DNA of 19,693 bases from Bacteroidales bacterium M2 (GTDB lineage Bacteria; Bacteroidota; Bacteroidia; Bacteroidales; Muribaculaceae), in assembly GCA_001689415.1 (NCBI GenBank), contig LUJM01000065.1, positions 1-19,693 of the forward strand, written 5' to 3'. Made by a program: the position numbers and the translations under genes. The notes below the pieces were generated by a model. The model was given only the letters and a program-made list of their open reading frames with translations, had not been told where the DNA came from and searched no databases. This document shows positions 7,069-14,991 of this stretch, one piece after another (the first letter of the stretch is position 1; each line of letters opens with the position of its first letter).

Positions 7069-8151
7069 TTAATTAGTTGACAAACCTCTGAATGCTTCTG
7101 CAACTGTAACATAAGGCATCAACCCTTCCAAACTTGGATATTCCGCATGAGTGGGTTCCGGCAAGGACAATGTGCCAATGTCGGAACGGCACCCCATAAA
7201 TATCATTCTTCGCCTTAGTTGCGGGGTTCCATAATCAGCGGCACAAAGCACACCAGAATTCACATTATACCCCAAGTCGGACATCTGCCTTAGGATATCT
7301 TGGTACAGCCGGCCTTTGTTTACCGATTTAAGATTTGACACATTTTCCATTATGAAGACTTTGGGGCGTAATTCCTCAACAAAGCGGATGAATTGAAAAA
7401 TTAAAACGCCACGTTCATCTTCAAGTGCCTTTTGTTTTCCAGCCTGAGAGAAGGCCTGACAAGGCGGTCCGCCAAATACAATATCCGGCCCCTCTGCCAA
7501 TCCGGAATTATGTTGCCAAAATTGCATGGGGTCTTCTATGTTTCTAATATCTTCCTGCTTGACATTAGTGCCCAAACATGTGTAACCGCCCAGAGAATTA
7601 CAAGCATCGAGCCAACAATCAACGGCAACTTTTACATTAATCCTACACTCGTTATTCGATGCCAAATAAGCACCTAAATCAAGGCCTCCGGCACCGCTAA
7701 ACAAAGATATTGCAGTGAGTTCACCATTACGCGCAAGGTTTTTATCACGTGCCAATTCTACAATTTGAGAGAATAATGCTTTTCCCAATTGGACCGGGAC
7801 TGCATTGCCGACCTGTTGGCGAACACTGGTCAGAGAGCCCCAAAAGACAAAGTCGTCAGGAAAGCCTTGCAATCGGGCAGCTTCCCTTACCGTGATAAAT
7901 CGATTATCATATGGGTGTACGAACTTATTGAAGACAAAACCGGTCACGGTAAGCGACGGACGATGAGGGTCCAATCTTATCATACGCAGATTAGGCCCGC
8001 CCTTTCGTGTCGGATCTTCTTTCACATAGAATCGAAAGCTATCATGCCAAAGTTCTTCCGGTAAATCTTGCATTTTTTGGCCAACGCCAAGATGATTAAT
8101 GCGCTTTTGTACAATTTCTCCTACACTGCGTATTTCGTGATTACTGACCAT
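7069..8151 (-). CDS. Circularly permuted DNA cytosine-5 methyltransferase
   Basis: A 360-residue C5-cytosine methyltransferase with its conserved motifs in permuted order. The N terminus (about 1-80) resembles the target-recognition part that normally follows motif VIII. It is followed by motif IX (TVREAARLQGFP, 87-98) and motif X (QQVGNAVP, 112-119). Only then come motif I (FSGAGGLDLG, 151-160), motif IV GGPPCQAFS with the catalytic Cys231, motif VI MENV (268-271) and motif VIII QLRRR (311-315). The protein ends shortly after PYVTVAEAFRGL, where canonical enzymes enter the target-recognition domain. All catalytic elements are intact, so it is probably active with S-adenosylmethionine. It lies 8 bases after the nuclease gene and is its likely protective partner. 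The two genes look more A-T rich than the surrounding genes. The target sequence is unknown. Confidence 0.93.
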   Translation of the reverse strand: MVSNHEIRSVGEIVQKRINHLGVGQKMQDLPEELWHDSFRFYVKEDPTRKGGPNLRMIRLDPHRPSLTVTGFVFNKFVHPYDNRFITVREAARLQGFPDDFVFWGSLTSVRQQVGNAVPVQLGKALFSQIVELARDKNLARNGELTAISLFSGAGGLDLGAYLASNNECRINVKVAVDCWLDACNSLGGYTCLGTNVKQEDIRNIEDPMQFWQHNSGLAEGPDIVFGGPPCQAFSQAGKQKALEDERGVLIFQFIRFVEELRPKVFIMENVSNLKSVNKGRLYQDILRQMSDLGYNVNSGVLCAADYGTPQLRRRMIFMGCRSDIGTLSLPEPTHAEYPSLEGLMPYVTVAEAFRGLSTN

Positions 8152-8159
8152 ACTGTAAA

Positions 8160-9365
8160 TTAGAAACTAAATAAGCGTGTTACTTCATCATCTCTCATAT
8201 CTGATTCGGTAAAAGAGATAATACCGTCAAATAGATTGTACAATGGTATATCGTCATTTACTTCAGACCAACTTCTAACCTCTCGCGACTCGTCAATGGT
8301 CCAAATAATGTCTTTTATACATTTCAAATATTCGTCATTGTGCCTAACAGCATGAATATTAGAAATTAAAGCTGTTTTGATATTCCTATATCGAGGTTTA
8401 TACTCTGCGCCAAGTTTAAGAACTTGATAGATACCTTTCTTTATATCATCCGTCCTATCCATGCCTACGCTTGTTTTAGAATCCGACACGGTCTCAAAAC
8501 CTCCGGTTCTACGTTGAGGCCAATTATACGGACGAGGTGTCGGCACCCCACAAGCATTTGTTAACCAAAATATCGGATTGCTTTTGACTTTATCTTTATA
8601 TGCATCAAAAGCTTCTTCCCAAAAGTCAAAAAAGAACGAAAGAAACTCATCATCAGACATGCAAAGTTCTTTTATTGCAAAAAAGAACGGATACGGTTTA
8701 TCCCAGTCTATGCATAGTTTGAATTGCTTTTCGCTATTGCGATTTGTTGCAGGGAAAAACAAAAGCGGTTGAGATTGACGTAAGAACGGATTGTCACTCA
8801 TACTATGCTCTGCCACAACCAATTCTCCGTTGATTTCTTCTGTAATTTTCTCACAAGGCAACGAAAGCGGGATTGTGAATAAGGGCGCAGCTTTAACTTC
8901 TGATATAATCATAAGTTCTGTAGACGGCTCATAAACAATAACATCTATGGGCTCCGAGGCCTTATGAATCTCTAAACATCTTCCTTTGAGTCGAAAATAT
9001 GAGACAAGCATTTCACAAAGAATCTCTGCCGTAGCCAAGCCTATTTGCCCTGATTCGGGTTTGTTCGATTTTGTAAAAACGTATTCATGTCGGCCAAGAC
9101 AGCGAGGACATATATTTGTATAAGAATACAACAGCATCTGTGGCTCATGAGGGCAGTAGGTCCAGCCTTTATTAGCCAAGCCATTGTAATACTGCGCTGA
9201 CACAAATAAATCAAATAATGCAGCTAAACGTATACCAAGAGCCTGAGTAAACATTTTAGAGCATGCCACTCCGATAATCTGACTGATGATATCTCGAACT
9301 TCTTCAGGCAAATTATTCGGCCGTATAGTGCCGAGGAGTGCTTTATTATTTAAAAGATTATTCAT
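8160..9365 (-). CDS. Putative type II restriction endonuclease, zinc ribbon plus PD-(D/E)XK
   Basis: A 401-residue protein with no family I can name. Two features are visible. A zinc-ribbon-like set Cys71-x-His73 and Cys86-x-x-Cys89 lies in WTYCPHEP and NICPRC. A PD-(D/E)XK nuclease core runs through a helix ATAEILCEML (111-120), EPIDVIVYE with Asp141 and IISEVKAAP with Glu156 and Lys158. No signal peptide or membrane segment is seen. The gene is 8 bases upstream of the C5 methyltransferase on the same strand, the usual layout of a type II system, so restriction is inferred mainly from context and catalytic motif. Base composition is A-T rich. Order is nuclease first, methylase second, with no controller-protein gene visible. 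Confidence 0.72.
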   Translation of the reverse strand: MNNLLNNKALLGTIRPNNLPEEVRDIISQIIGVACSKMFTQALGIRLAALFDLFVSAQYYNGLANKGWTYCPHEPQMLLYSYTNICPRCLGRHEYVFTKSNKPESGQIGLATAEILCEMLVSYFRLKGRCLEIHKASEPIDVIVYEPSTELMIISEVKAAPLFTIPLSLPCEKITEEINGELVVAEHSMSDNPFLRQSQPLLFFPATNRNSEKQFKLCIDWDKPYPFFFAIKELCMSDDEFLSFFFDFWEEAFDAYKDKVKSNPIFWLTNACGVPTPRPYNWPQRRTGGFETVSDSKTSVGMDRTDDIKKGIYQVLKLGAEYKPRYRNIKTALISNIHAVRHNDEYLKCIKDIIWTIDESREVRSWSEVNDDIPLYNLFDGIISFTESDMRDDEVTRLFSF

Positions 9366-9368
9366 TTA

Positions 9369-9455
9369 TTAGATGCAAAGAATAACGAATACACAAAATG
9401 ATATCCAAAAATGCTTGTTAACGAACGCACGCTTCAGCTTACCGTACTTGCGCAC
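9369..9455 (-). CDS. Possible 28-residue leader peptide or gene remnant
   Basis: A GTG-initiated frame ending in TAA TAA directly before, and in frame with, the nuclease ATG. It encodes a basic N terminus (RKYGKLKRAFVNKH) followed by a hydrophobic run (FWISFCVFVILCI), as in a single-pass membrane segment. GAGGGA lies just before the GTG. The layout recalls the N terminus of DivIC/FtsB septum-formation proteins, so it may be the stump of such a gene truncated by arrival of the cassette. It may also be a translated leader, or noncoding. The evidence is only composition and resemblance. Confidence 0.3.
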   Translation of the reverse strand: MRKYGKLKRAFVNKHFWISFCVFVILCI

Positions 9456-9498
9456 TTTCCCTCACTTGGTCTTTTGTCTAACCGGGAACTTTAATACG

Positions 9499-9530
9499 CA
9501 AATTTACGAATTATTTTCGACACTTCAGTT
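9499..9530 (-). promoter_or_regulatory. Candidate promoter of the restriction-modification cassette
   Basis: TAAATTTG at 9506-9499 fits the TAnnTTTG -7 box. The -33 region is weak (ACTG at spacing 19). It lies after the peptidase terminator and would give a leader of about 125 bases before the nuclease gene, containing the short frame at 9369-9455. Confidence 0.45.
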
Positions 9531-9572
9531 ATAGTGATACAAGATTATCCAGGCCTTTTATCCATATCCAAT

Positions 9573-9605
9573 AAAAAGCGGGGGCACGACTCTTTGCCGT
9601 GCCCC
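9573..9605 (-). terminator. Intrinsic terminator of the M13 peptidase gene
   Basis: On the minus strand GGGGCACG (9605-9598) pairs perfectly with CGTGCCCC (9588-9581) across a 9-base loop, followed by CGC and a TTTTT tract (9577-9573). It lies about 30 bases past the peptidase stop and separates it from the restriction-modification cassette. Confidence 0.85.
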
Positions 9606-9634
9606 GTAGGTAAGTATCTATTACTAATTTTTCA

Positions 9635-11653
9635 TTACCAGATAATTACGCGCTCTTCTTCGGGTAGGTACATGGGATCGCCTTCTTTGATATCGAATGC
9701 AACGAAGAAGGGTTCGATATTGCGCAATGTACCGTTTACGCGCCAGCGACCAAGTGAGTGGGGGTCGTTCTGTGTACGCGAAAGAATCTCAGCTTCGCGG
9801 ATATTGCCGGCCCATACGTTAGAGTATGCAAGATAGAAACGCTGGTCGGCGGTAATACCATCGATAACAGGAGCGTCAGCACCTTTGAGCGAGTTGAGGT
9901 AAGCAGTACGTGCCACGCGGAGACCGCCCTGGTCTGCGATATTCTCGCCAAGGGTGAGACGGCCGTTTGCATGTGTGCCGGGAGCAACTTCGATGCTGTC
10001 GAACTGAGCAACGAGTTTGTCGGCAAGTGCATTGAAGGCATCTGCGTCGGCATCGGTCCACCAGTTTACAAAGTTACCGTCCTTGTCGAACTGACGACCC
10101 TGGTCGTCGAAACCGTGAGTCATTTCGTGGCCGATAACCACACCGATTGCACCGTAGTTAATGGCATCGTCAGCTGCGGGATCGAAGAAAGGAGGCTGCA
10201 GAATGCCTGCGGGGAAGCAGATTTCGTTGGTGGTGGGGTTGTAGTAAGCGTTGACAGTCTGGGGCGACATATGCCAGCGGTCACGGTCTACGGGTTTGCC
10301 GTAGTCGTTGTTGTTATAGTCGATATTGAACTGGATAGCTTTCTGAATATTGTTCCAGTACGACATCTCGGGGTCTACAGTAAGAGCCGAGTAGTCACGC
10401 CATTTGTCGGGATAACCGATCTTAACAGTGAAAGCGGCAAGTTTCTCTTTGGCTTTAGCCTTGGTGGTGTCGCTCATCCATGTCAAGTTGTCGATATGCT
10501 CGCCAAGGGCGGTCTGGAGGTTGCCTACGAGGTCAAGCATTTTCTCCTTCGACGATGCAGGGAAATATTTCTCTACATACAATTCGCCAAGAGCCTCGCC
10601 GAGGATTCCGTTGGGCACTGAGAGGGCACGTTTCCAACGGGGACGCTGTTCTTCAACACCGGATATAGCCTGGTCGAGGGCAAAGTTGGCAGCTATGAAA
10701 TCGTCGCTGAGGTAGGGAGCTGCCGACGACACATACGATGCTGTCATGTAGTCGCGAAGAGCCTGCTCATCAGCGTTCTTGAGCACCTTCGAAACCGTAG
10801 CCATGTAAGCGGGCTGACCTACGATTACTGTATCAACATCGAGTTTCTGAAGTTCGAAATAGTGCTTTAGGGCAATATTGGGGAATTTTTTCTCTACGTC
10901 GGCAACAGCCATAGGATTGTACTGTACAGAAATATTGCGCTGCTCGGTACGTGTCATCTGACGTTGTGCAAGCTCGGTCTCGATAGAGATTGTATTGTCG
11001 GTAAAGCGCTTTGCGGCAGCTTCATCATAACCGATGAGTTTGGCAAGGGTCATCAGGTATGTTCGGTATGCCTCGCGAATTTTTTTGGCATTTTCAGTAT
11101 CGTCGGTATAGTAATCACGATCACCGAGGCCGAGACCACCCTGCTCCCAGTACATGGTATTCATGTTTGAGTTGGCAAGGTCGGCCTGCACGCCTGTTCC
11201 GAAGAACACGCCAAGGCCGGGCATAGTAGCCATAAGGTCGAGAACTTTCTCACGAGGAGTTGAAGCAATGACTTCGAGGTCGGCTTTAAGGGGAGCTGCG
11301 CCTTCGTTGTTGAGGCGTACGCTGTCCATACCCATGCGGTAGAGATCGGCTACCTTCTGGGCGTTTGTTCCGCGCTCGGCTGTAGCTGAAGCAAGGCTGT
11401 CGACAAGACCGCGAACCTGCTCACGGGTGTTCTCGGCAAGCTGGTCGAATGTGCCGAAACGTGAATACTCGGGCTTGAGGGGATTGGCTTTCATCCAGCC
11501 ACCGCATGCGTAGTCATAGAAATCTGCCTTGGGCGACACGATAGTATCGAGATTGGCAGTATCTATGCCTTTGGGTGCGGCTGTTTTCTGGCTGCACGAA
11601 GCTCCGGCAAATGCCAGGGCCGACAAAGCAAGGATCATGTGTGATTTCTTCAT
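9635..11653 (-). CDS. pepO: M13-family zinc metallopeptidase lipoprotein (neprilysin/PepO type)
   Basis: A 672-residue zinc endopeptidase. The N terminus is a lipoprotein signal ending in AGASC, placing it on the envelope surface or facing the periplasm. The large N-terminal M13 domain begins around FYDYACGGWMK. The catalytic domain carries HEMTHGFDDQGRQFDKDG, with the HExxH zinc site at 509-513 and the downstream GENIADQGG (569-577) that supplies the third ligand Glu570. A late NDPHSLGRWRVNG segment is also typical of M13. Length matches the family. It cleaves oligopeptides, perhaps imported dietary or host peptides. It starts 72 bases after the ABC-F stop and ends at a strong terminator, so it may be its own unit or the tail of the ABC-F transcript. 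Confidence 0.95.
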   Translation of the reverse strand: MKKSHMILALSALAFAGASCSQKTAAPKGIDTANLDTIVSPKADFYDYACGGWMKANPLKPEYSRFGTFDQLAENTREQVRGLVDSLASATAERGTNAQKVADLYRMGMDSVRLNNEGAAPLKADLEVIASTPREKVLDLMATMPGLGVFFGTGVQADLANSNMNTMYWEQGGLGLGDRDYYTDDTENAKKIREAYRTYLMTLAKLIGYDEAAAKRFTDNTISIETELAQRQMTRTEQRNISVQYNPMAVADVEKKFPNIALKHYFELQKLDVDTVIVGQPAYMATVSKVLKNADEQALRDYMTASYVSSAAPYLSDDFIAANFALDQAISGVEEQRPRWKRALSVPNGILGEALGELYVEKYFPASSKEKMLDLVGNLQTALGEHIDNLTWMSDTTKAKAKEKLAAFTVKIGYPDKWRDYSALTVDPEMSYWNNIQKAIQFNIDYNNNDYGKPVDRDRWHMSPQTVNAYYNPTTNEICFPAGILQPPFFDPAADDAINYGAIGVVIGHEMTHGFDDQGRQFDKDGNFVNWWTDADADAFNALADKLVAQFDSIEVAPGTHANGRLTLGENIADQGGLRVARTAYLNSLKGADAPVIDGITADQRFYLAYSNVWAGNIREAEILSRTQNDPHSLGRWRVNGTLRNIEPFFVAFDIKEGDPMYLPEEERVIIW

Positions 11654-11725
11654 TGTGATAATATATTGATTTGTTTTATTTATCTATTGTTGATTAGACG
11701 CACAAAAACGCCATTAATTACAAAG

Positions 11726-13678
11726 TCATGCAAATTTTTCTTTCAGCTCATCGAGCTCGGTCTGCGCGAGTTCCCACAGGCTCATGGCATTTTCGAGGTC
11801 CTTACCGGCCTGTTCATGGGCTGTAAAAATTTCCGAAGCAACTTCTCCAGCTGCTATTTTCGCTTCTATATCAGCAAGTTCCTGTTCACGCTTAGCGACC
11901 TCGGTTTCGGCCTCTTCTACTTTTTTAGCAGCCTTGCGCAACATCTTGTCGCGTTCGCGCTGCTCGGCATAGCTGAGTTTTGCCGGGGACTTCGATTCTG
12001 TTGTGGTGGCTTGTTTTTGGGGTACTTCGTTCTTCGCGGCAGGGGTCTTGGCCTCGAGTTCGCGCAAGGATGCCAGCTTCTTCTTCTCAAGGAACTCATA
12101 AATACCGCCGAGACATTCGCGCACCTGTCCACCGCCGAATTCGTACACCTTCTCAACCAGTCCGTCGAGAAACTCGCGGTCGTGACTTACAACAATCACC
12201 GTGCCGTCGAAATCCTTGATAGCCTGCTTGAGGATATCCTTGGTCTTCATATCGAGGTGATTGGTAGGTTCGTCAAGTATCAGGAGGTTGACAGGCTCGA
12301 GCAAGAGTTTTATCATCGCCAGGCGCGTTTTCTCACCGCCCGAGAGCACTTTTACCTTTTTATCCGAAGCCTCACCGCCAAACATAAATGCCCCGAGGAT
12401 GTCGCGGATTTTCAGACGGATATCGCCAACTGCAACACGGTCGATAGTATCGAATACAGTGATTTCGCCGTCGAGCAACTGAGCCTGATTCTGGGCAAAA
12501 TACCCAATCTTGACGTTGTGGCCGAGGCGCAGGTCGCCGGTAAAGGGTATCTCGCCCATGATACATTTGACGAGTGTCGACTTACCCTCGCCGTTTTTAC
12601 CTACGAATGCCACCTTCTCGCCGCGGCGCAAGGTAAATGTAGCATGGTCAAAAACCTGATGCTCGCCGTAAGCCTTTCCCACATCTTCCAATATCAATGG
12701 GAAATCACCCGAACGAGGAGCAGGAGGAAAACGAAGACTCAGATGTGAAGTATCAACCTCGTCGACTTCGATGCGTTCGATTTTGGCAAGCTGTTTGATA
12801 CGGCTCTGCACCTGCACGGATTTAGTGGCCTTATAGCGGAATCTCTCGATAAAAGCCTCGGTATCTTCAATCTGCTTCTGCTGATTTCGATATGCACGTA
12901 TCTGCTGCTCAAGCCGTTCGGCCCTGAGTTCTACGAATTTCGAATAATTTACCGCATAATCATATATCTTGCCCATCGTGATCTCGATGGTGCGGTTGGT
13001 CACATTATCAATAAATGCACGGTCGTGGCTCACAAGCACTACTGCCTTTGCCTTTGTGACAAGGAAGTTTTCGAGCCACTGTATCGATTCTATATCAAGG
13101 TGGTTGGTTGGCTCGTCAAGGAGCAGTACATCCGGGCGTTGCAAAAGCAATTTCGCAAGCTCTATTCGCATGCGCCAACCGCCGCTGAACTCCGATGTCG
13201 GACGCTCGAAATCGCTCCGCACGAAACCAAGGCCAAGAAGGGTCTTCTCCAACTCGGCCTCACAATTCTCGCTCGATGCCAAGGCAAGCTCCTCGGTCAG
13301 ATTGCTTACCCTCTCTATCAGTGACTGATAATCGTCTGATTCGTAGTCGGTACGCTCTGCCAGCTCTTGATTCATATGGTCGAGGTGGCGCTGCATATCC
13401 GAAATATGGGCAAAAACTTTGCGCACTTCTTCGGCGACCGTAAGTTTGTCTTCAAGAACCATTTGTTGCGGCAGATAGCCTATAGTCACATCCGCCGGAA
13501 TGGCCACACGCCCCGAGGTTGGAGCCTGTAACCCGGCTATGATCTTGAGCATCGTTGATTTGCCTGCTCCGTTCTTTCCCACTAGGGCGATTTTGTCCTT
13601 GGGATTTATCACATAATTGATATTGTCGAACAGGACTTGCGAGCTGAATTCTATCGTTAAATTGTTGACTGAAATCAT
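11726..13678 (-). CDS. ABC-F family ATPase
   Basis: A 650-residue soluble protein with two ABC ATPase domains and no membrane segments. The first has Walker A GKNGAGKST (34-42), a signature FSGGWRMRIELA and Walker B VLLLDEPTNHLD. The second has GKNGEGKST, LSGGEKTRLAM and LLILDEPTNHLD. Between them is the interdomain linker that in ABC-F proteins enters the ribosomal E site (rich in Arg, Gln and Glu, around RAYRNQQKQIEDTEAF). The C terminus is a charged coiled coil (about 560-650). This architecture fits Uup/YheS-type translation factors acting on stalled ribosomes rather than transporters. It is transcribed away from queA from a 75-base shared intergenic region. Confidence 0.93.
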   Translation of the reverse strand: MISVNNLTIEFSSQVLFDNINYVINPKDKIALVGKNGAGKSTMLKIIAGLQAPTSGRVAIPADVTIGYLPQQMVLEDKLTVAEEVRKVFAHISDMQRHLDHMNQELAERTDYESDDYQSLIERVSNLTEELALASSENCEAELEKTLLGLGFVRSDFERPTSEFSGGWRMRIELAKLLLQRPDVLLLDEPTNHLDIESIQWLENFLVTKAKAVVLVSHDRAFIDNVTNRTIEITMGKIYDYAVNYSKFVELRAERLEQQIRAYRNQQKQIEDTEAFIERFRYKATKSVQVQSRIKQLAKIERIEVDEVDTSHLSLRFPPAPRSGDFPLILEDVGKAYGEHQVFDHATFTLRRGEKVAFVGKNGEGKSTLVKCIMGEIPFTGDLRLGHNVKIGYFAQNQAQLLDGEITVFDTIDRVAVGDIRLKIRDILGAFMFGGEASDKKVKVLSGGEKTRLAMIKLLLEPVNLLILDEPTNHLDMKTKDILKQAIKDFDGTVIVVSHDREFLDGLVEKVYEFGGGQVRECLGGIYEFLEKKKLASLRELEAKTPAAKNEVPQKQATTTESKSPAKLSYAEQRERDKMLRKAAKKVEEAETEVAKREQELADIEAKIAAGEVASEIFTAHEQAGKDLENAMSLWELAQTELDELKEKFA

Positions 13679-13698
13679 CTTTACACTATTTCAACTTG

Positions 13699-13706
13699 CA
13701 AAGTTA
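13699..13706 (-). promoter_or_regulatory. -7 promoter box for the ABC-F gene
   Basis: TAACTTTG on the minus strand, 20 bases before the ABC-F ATG. The -33 box is not clear. The box is part of a small inverted repeat (AACTT-TGC-AAGTT). Confidence 0.5.
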
Positions 13707-13729
13707 GTCAATTTTCCGTGCATTTTGTG

Positions 13730-13737
13730 TAACTTTG
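13730..13737 (+). promoter_or_regulatory. -7 promoter box for queA
   Basis: TAACTTTG on the plus strand, 16 bases before the queA ATG, predicts a very short leader of about 10 bases. No clear -33 box is seen. It diverges from the identical box serving the ABC-F gene 23 bases away. Confidence 0.5.
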
Positions 13738-13753
13738 CCGAAAATTTGCAACG

Positions 13754-14983
13754 ATGAAAGACCCCCGACATATAAAAATAGAAGATTTCAACTACCCTCT
13801 CCCCGACGAACGAATTGCCAAGCATCCGCTTGCCGTTCGCGATGCTTGCAAGTTGCTCGTTACCAACGGCAACACTGTGCACGATCATATTTTCAACGAG
13901 CTGCCGGCACTATTACCCGACAATGCCGTAATGGTTTGCAACAACACCCGCGTTATCAACGCCCGCCTGCGCTTCAAAAAATCCACCGGCGCAATCATCG
14001 AGGTATTTTGCCTCGAACCGCACGACCCCGCTGATTATGCCCAGGCCTTCGCTACACGAGGCAGGTGTGAATGGCAATGTCTGGTTGGAAATGCTAAGCG
14101 CTGGAAAGAAGGATGCCTCGAAATGTTAGTTGAGACATCTGCAGGTACTACAACACTCAAAGCATCAAGGGCCGACCTGCCGGCTGCCGCCGACAATTCG
14201 CGCACAATTATTTTCGAATGGGACAACAATGCCGTAACAATGAGCGACATCATCGCCGCCGTTGGAGAAATCCCAATCCCCCCATACCTAAACCGCGCCT
14301 CCGAGGAAACTGATTCCGAAGATTATCAAACTGTATACAGCCATATCGACGGCTCGGTAGCTGCACCTACCGCCGGTCTGCATTTCACCCCTGAACTCAT
14401 GGATAAAATCAGGGCTAAAGGCATCGATATACGCGAAGTCACGCTCCATGTCGGCGCAGGCACTTTCCGCCCCGTCAAGAGCGAAAGCATCGGTGACCAC
14501 GATATGCACAGCGAATTCATTGCGGTGCCTCTGCAATTCATCCGCAACCTTGCAATCGACATAGACAACAAACCGATTTACGCAGTGGGCACAACCTCGG
14601 TCCGCACCCTCGAGAGCCTCTACCATGCCGGTCGGCTCATTGCCGCCGGACGTTGGGACGGCGAAGTACCGCAATGGTCTCCCTACGAACCCGATGCCAA
14701 CGACATCAGCCCCGCCGACGCTCTCAAAGCCCTCGCTGCGTGGCTCGAACAACGAGGCGAAGACACACTCGTGGCCCGCACTCGCATCATCATCGCACCC
14801 GGCTACACATACCGCATAGTTTCGGGCATGGTAACAAACTTCCACCAGCCCGAGTCTACCCTGCTCCTGCTTGTTTGCGCATTTATCGGCGACGGCTGGC
14901 GCGAGGCTTATAACCATGCTCTCGACTCCGGCTACCGATTCCTAAGCTACGGCGACGCTTGCTTGTTAATGCGCAATGAGTAA
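13754..14983 (+). CDS. queA: S-adenosylmethionine:tRNA ribosyltransferase-isomerase
   Basis: A 409-residue enzyme of queuosine biosynthesis; it adds the ribosyl part of SAM to preQ1 in tRNA to form epoxyqueuosine. Family blocks appear in order: NTRVINARL, GEIPIPPYLNR, PTAGLHFT, HVGAGTFRPV, GTTSVRTLES, TNFHQPESTLLLLVCAFIG and YRFLSYGDACLL at the C terminus. It is longer than the roughly 345-residue E. coli type because about 45 residues (GRWDGEVPQWSPYEPDANDI and on) are inserted between GTTSVRTLES and the TNFH block, a variant I associate with Bacteroidota. It is the only clear plus-strand gene. It ends 8 bases from the end of the converging glycerate kinase frame. Confidence 0.95.
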   Translation: MKDPRHIKIEDFNYPLPDERIAKHPLAVRDACKLLVTNGNTVHDHIFNELPALLPDNAVMVCNNTRVINARLRFKKSTGAIIEVFCLEPHDPADYAQAFATRGRCEWQCLVGNAKRWKEGCLEMLVETSAGTTTLKASRADLPAAADNSRTIIFEWDNNAVTMSDIIAAVGEIPIPPYLNRASEETDSEDYQTVYSHIDGSVAAPTAGLHFTPELMDKIRAKGIDIREVTLHVGAGTFRPVKSESIGDHDMHSEFIAVPLQFIRNLAIDIDNKPIYAVGTTSVRTLESLYHAGRLIAAGRWDGEVPQWSPYEPDANDISPADALKALAAWLEQRGEDTLVARTRIIIAPGYTYRIVSGMVTNFHQPESTLLLLVCAFIGDGWREAYNHALDSGYRFLSYGDACLLMRNE

Positions 14984-14991
14984 TGAGTAAA

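Noticed and set aside
14975..14990. Tandem AATGAGT at the end of queA
   Set aside because: Two copies of 7 bases around a stop codon are too little to call a repeat element.
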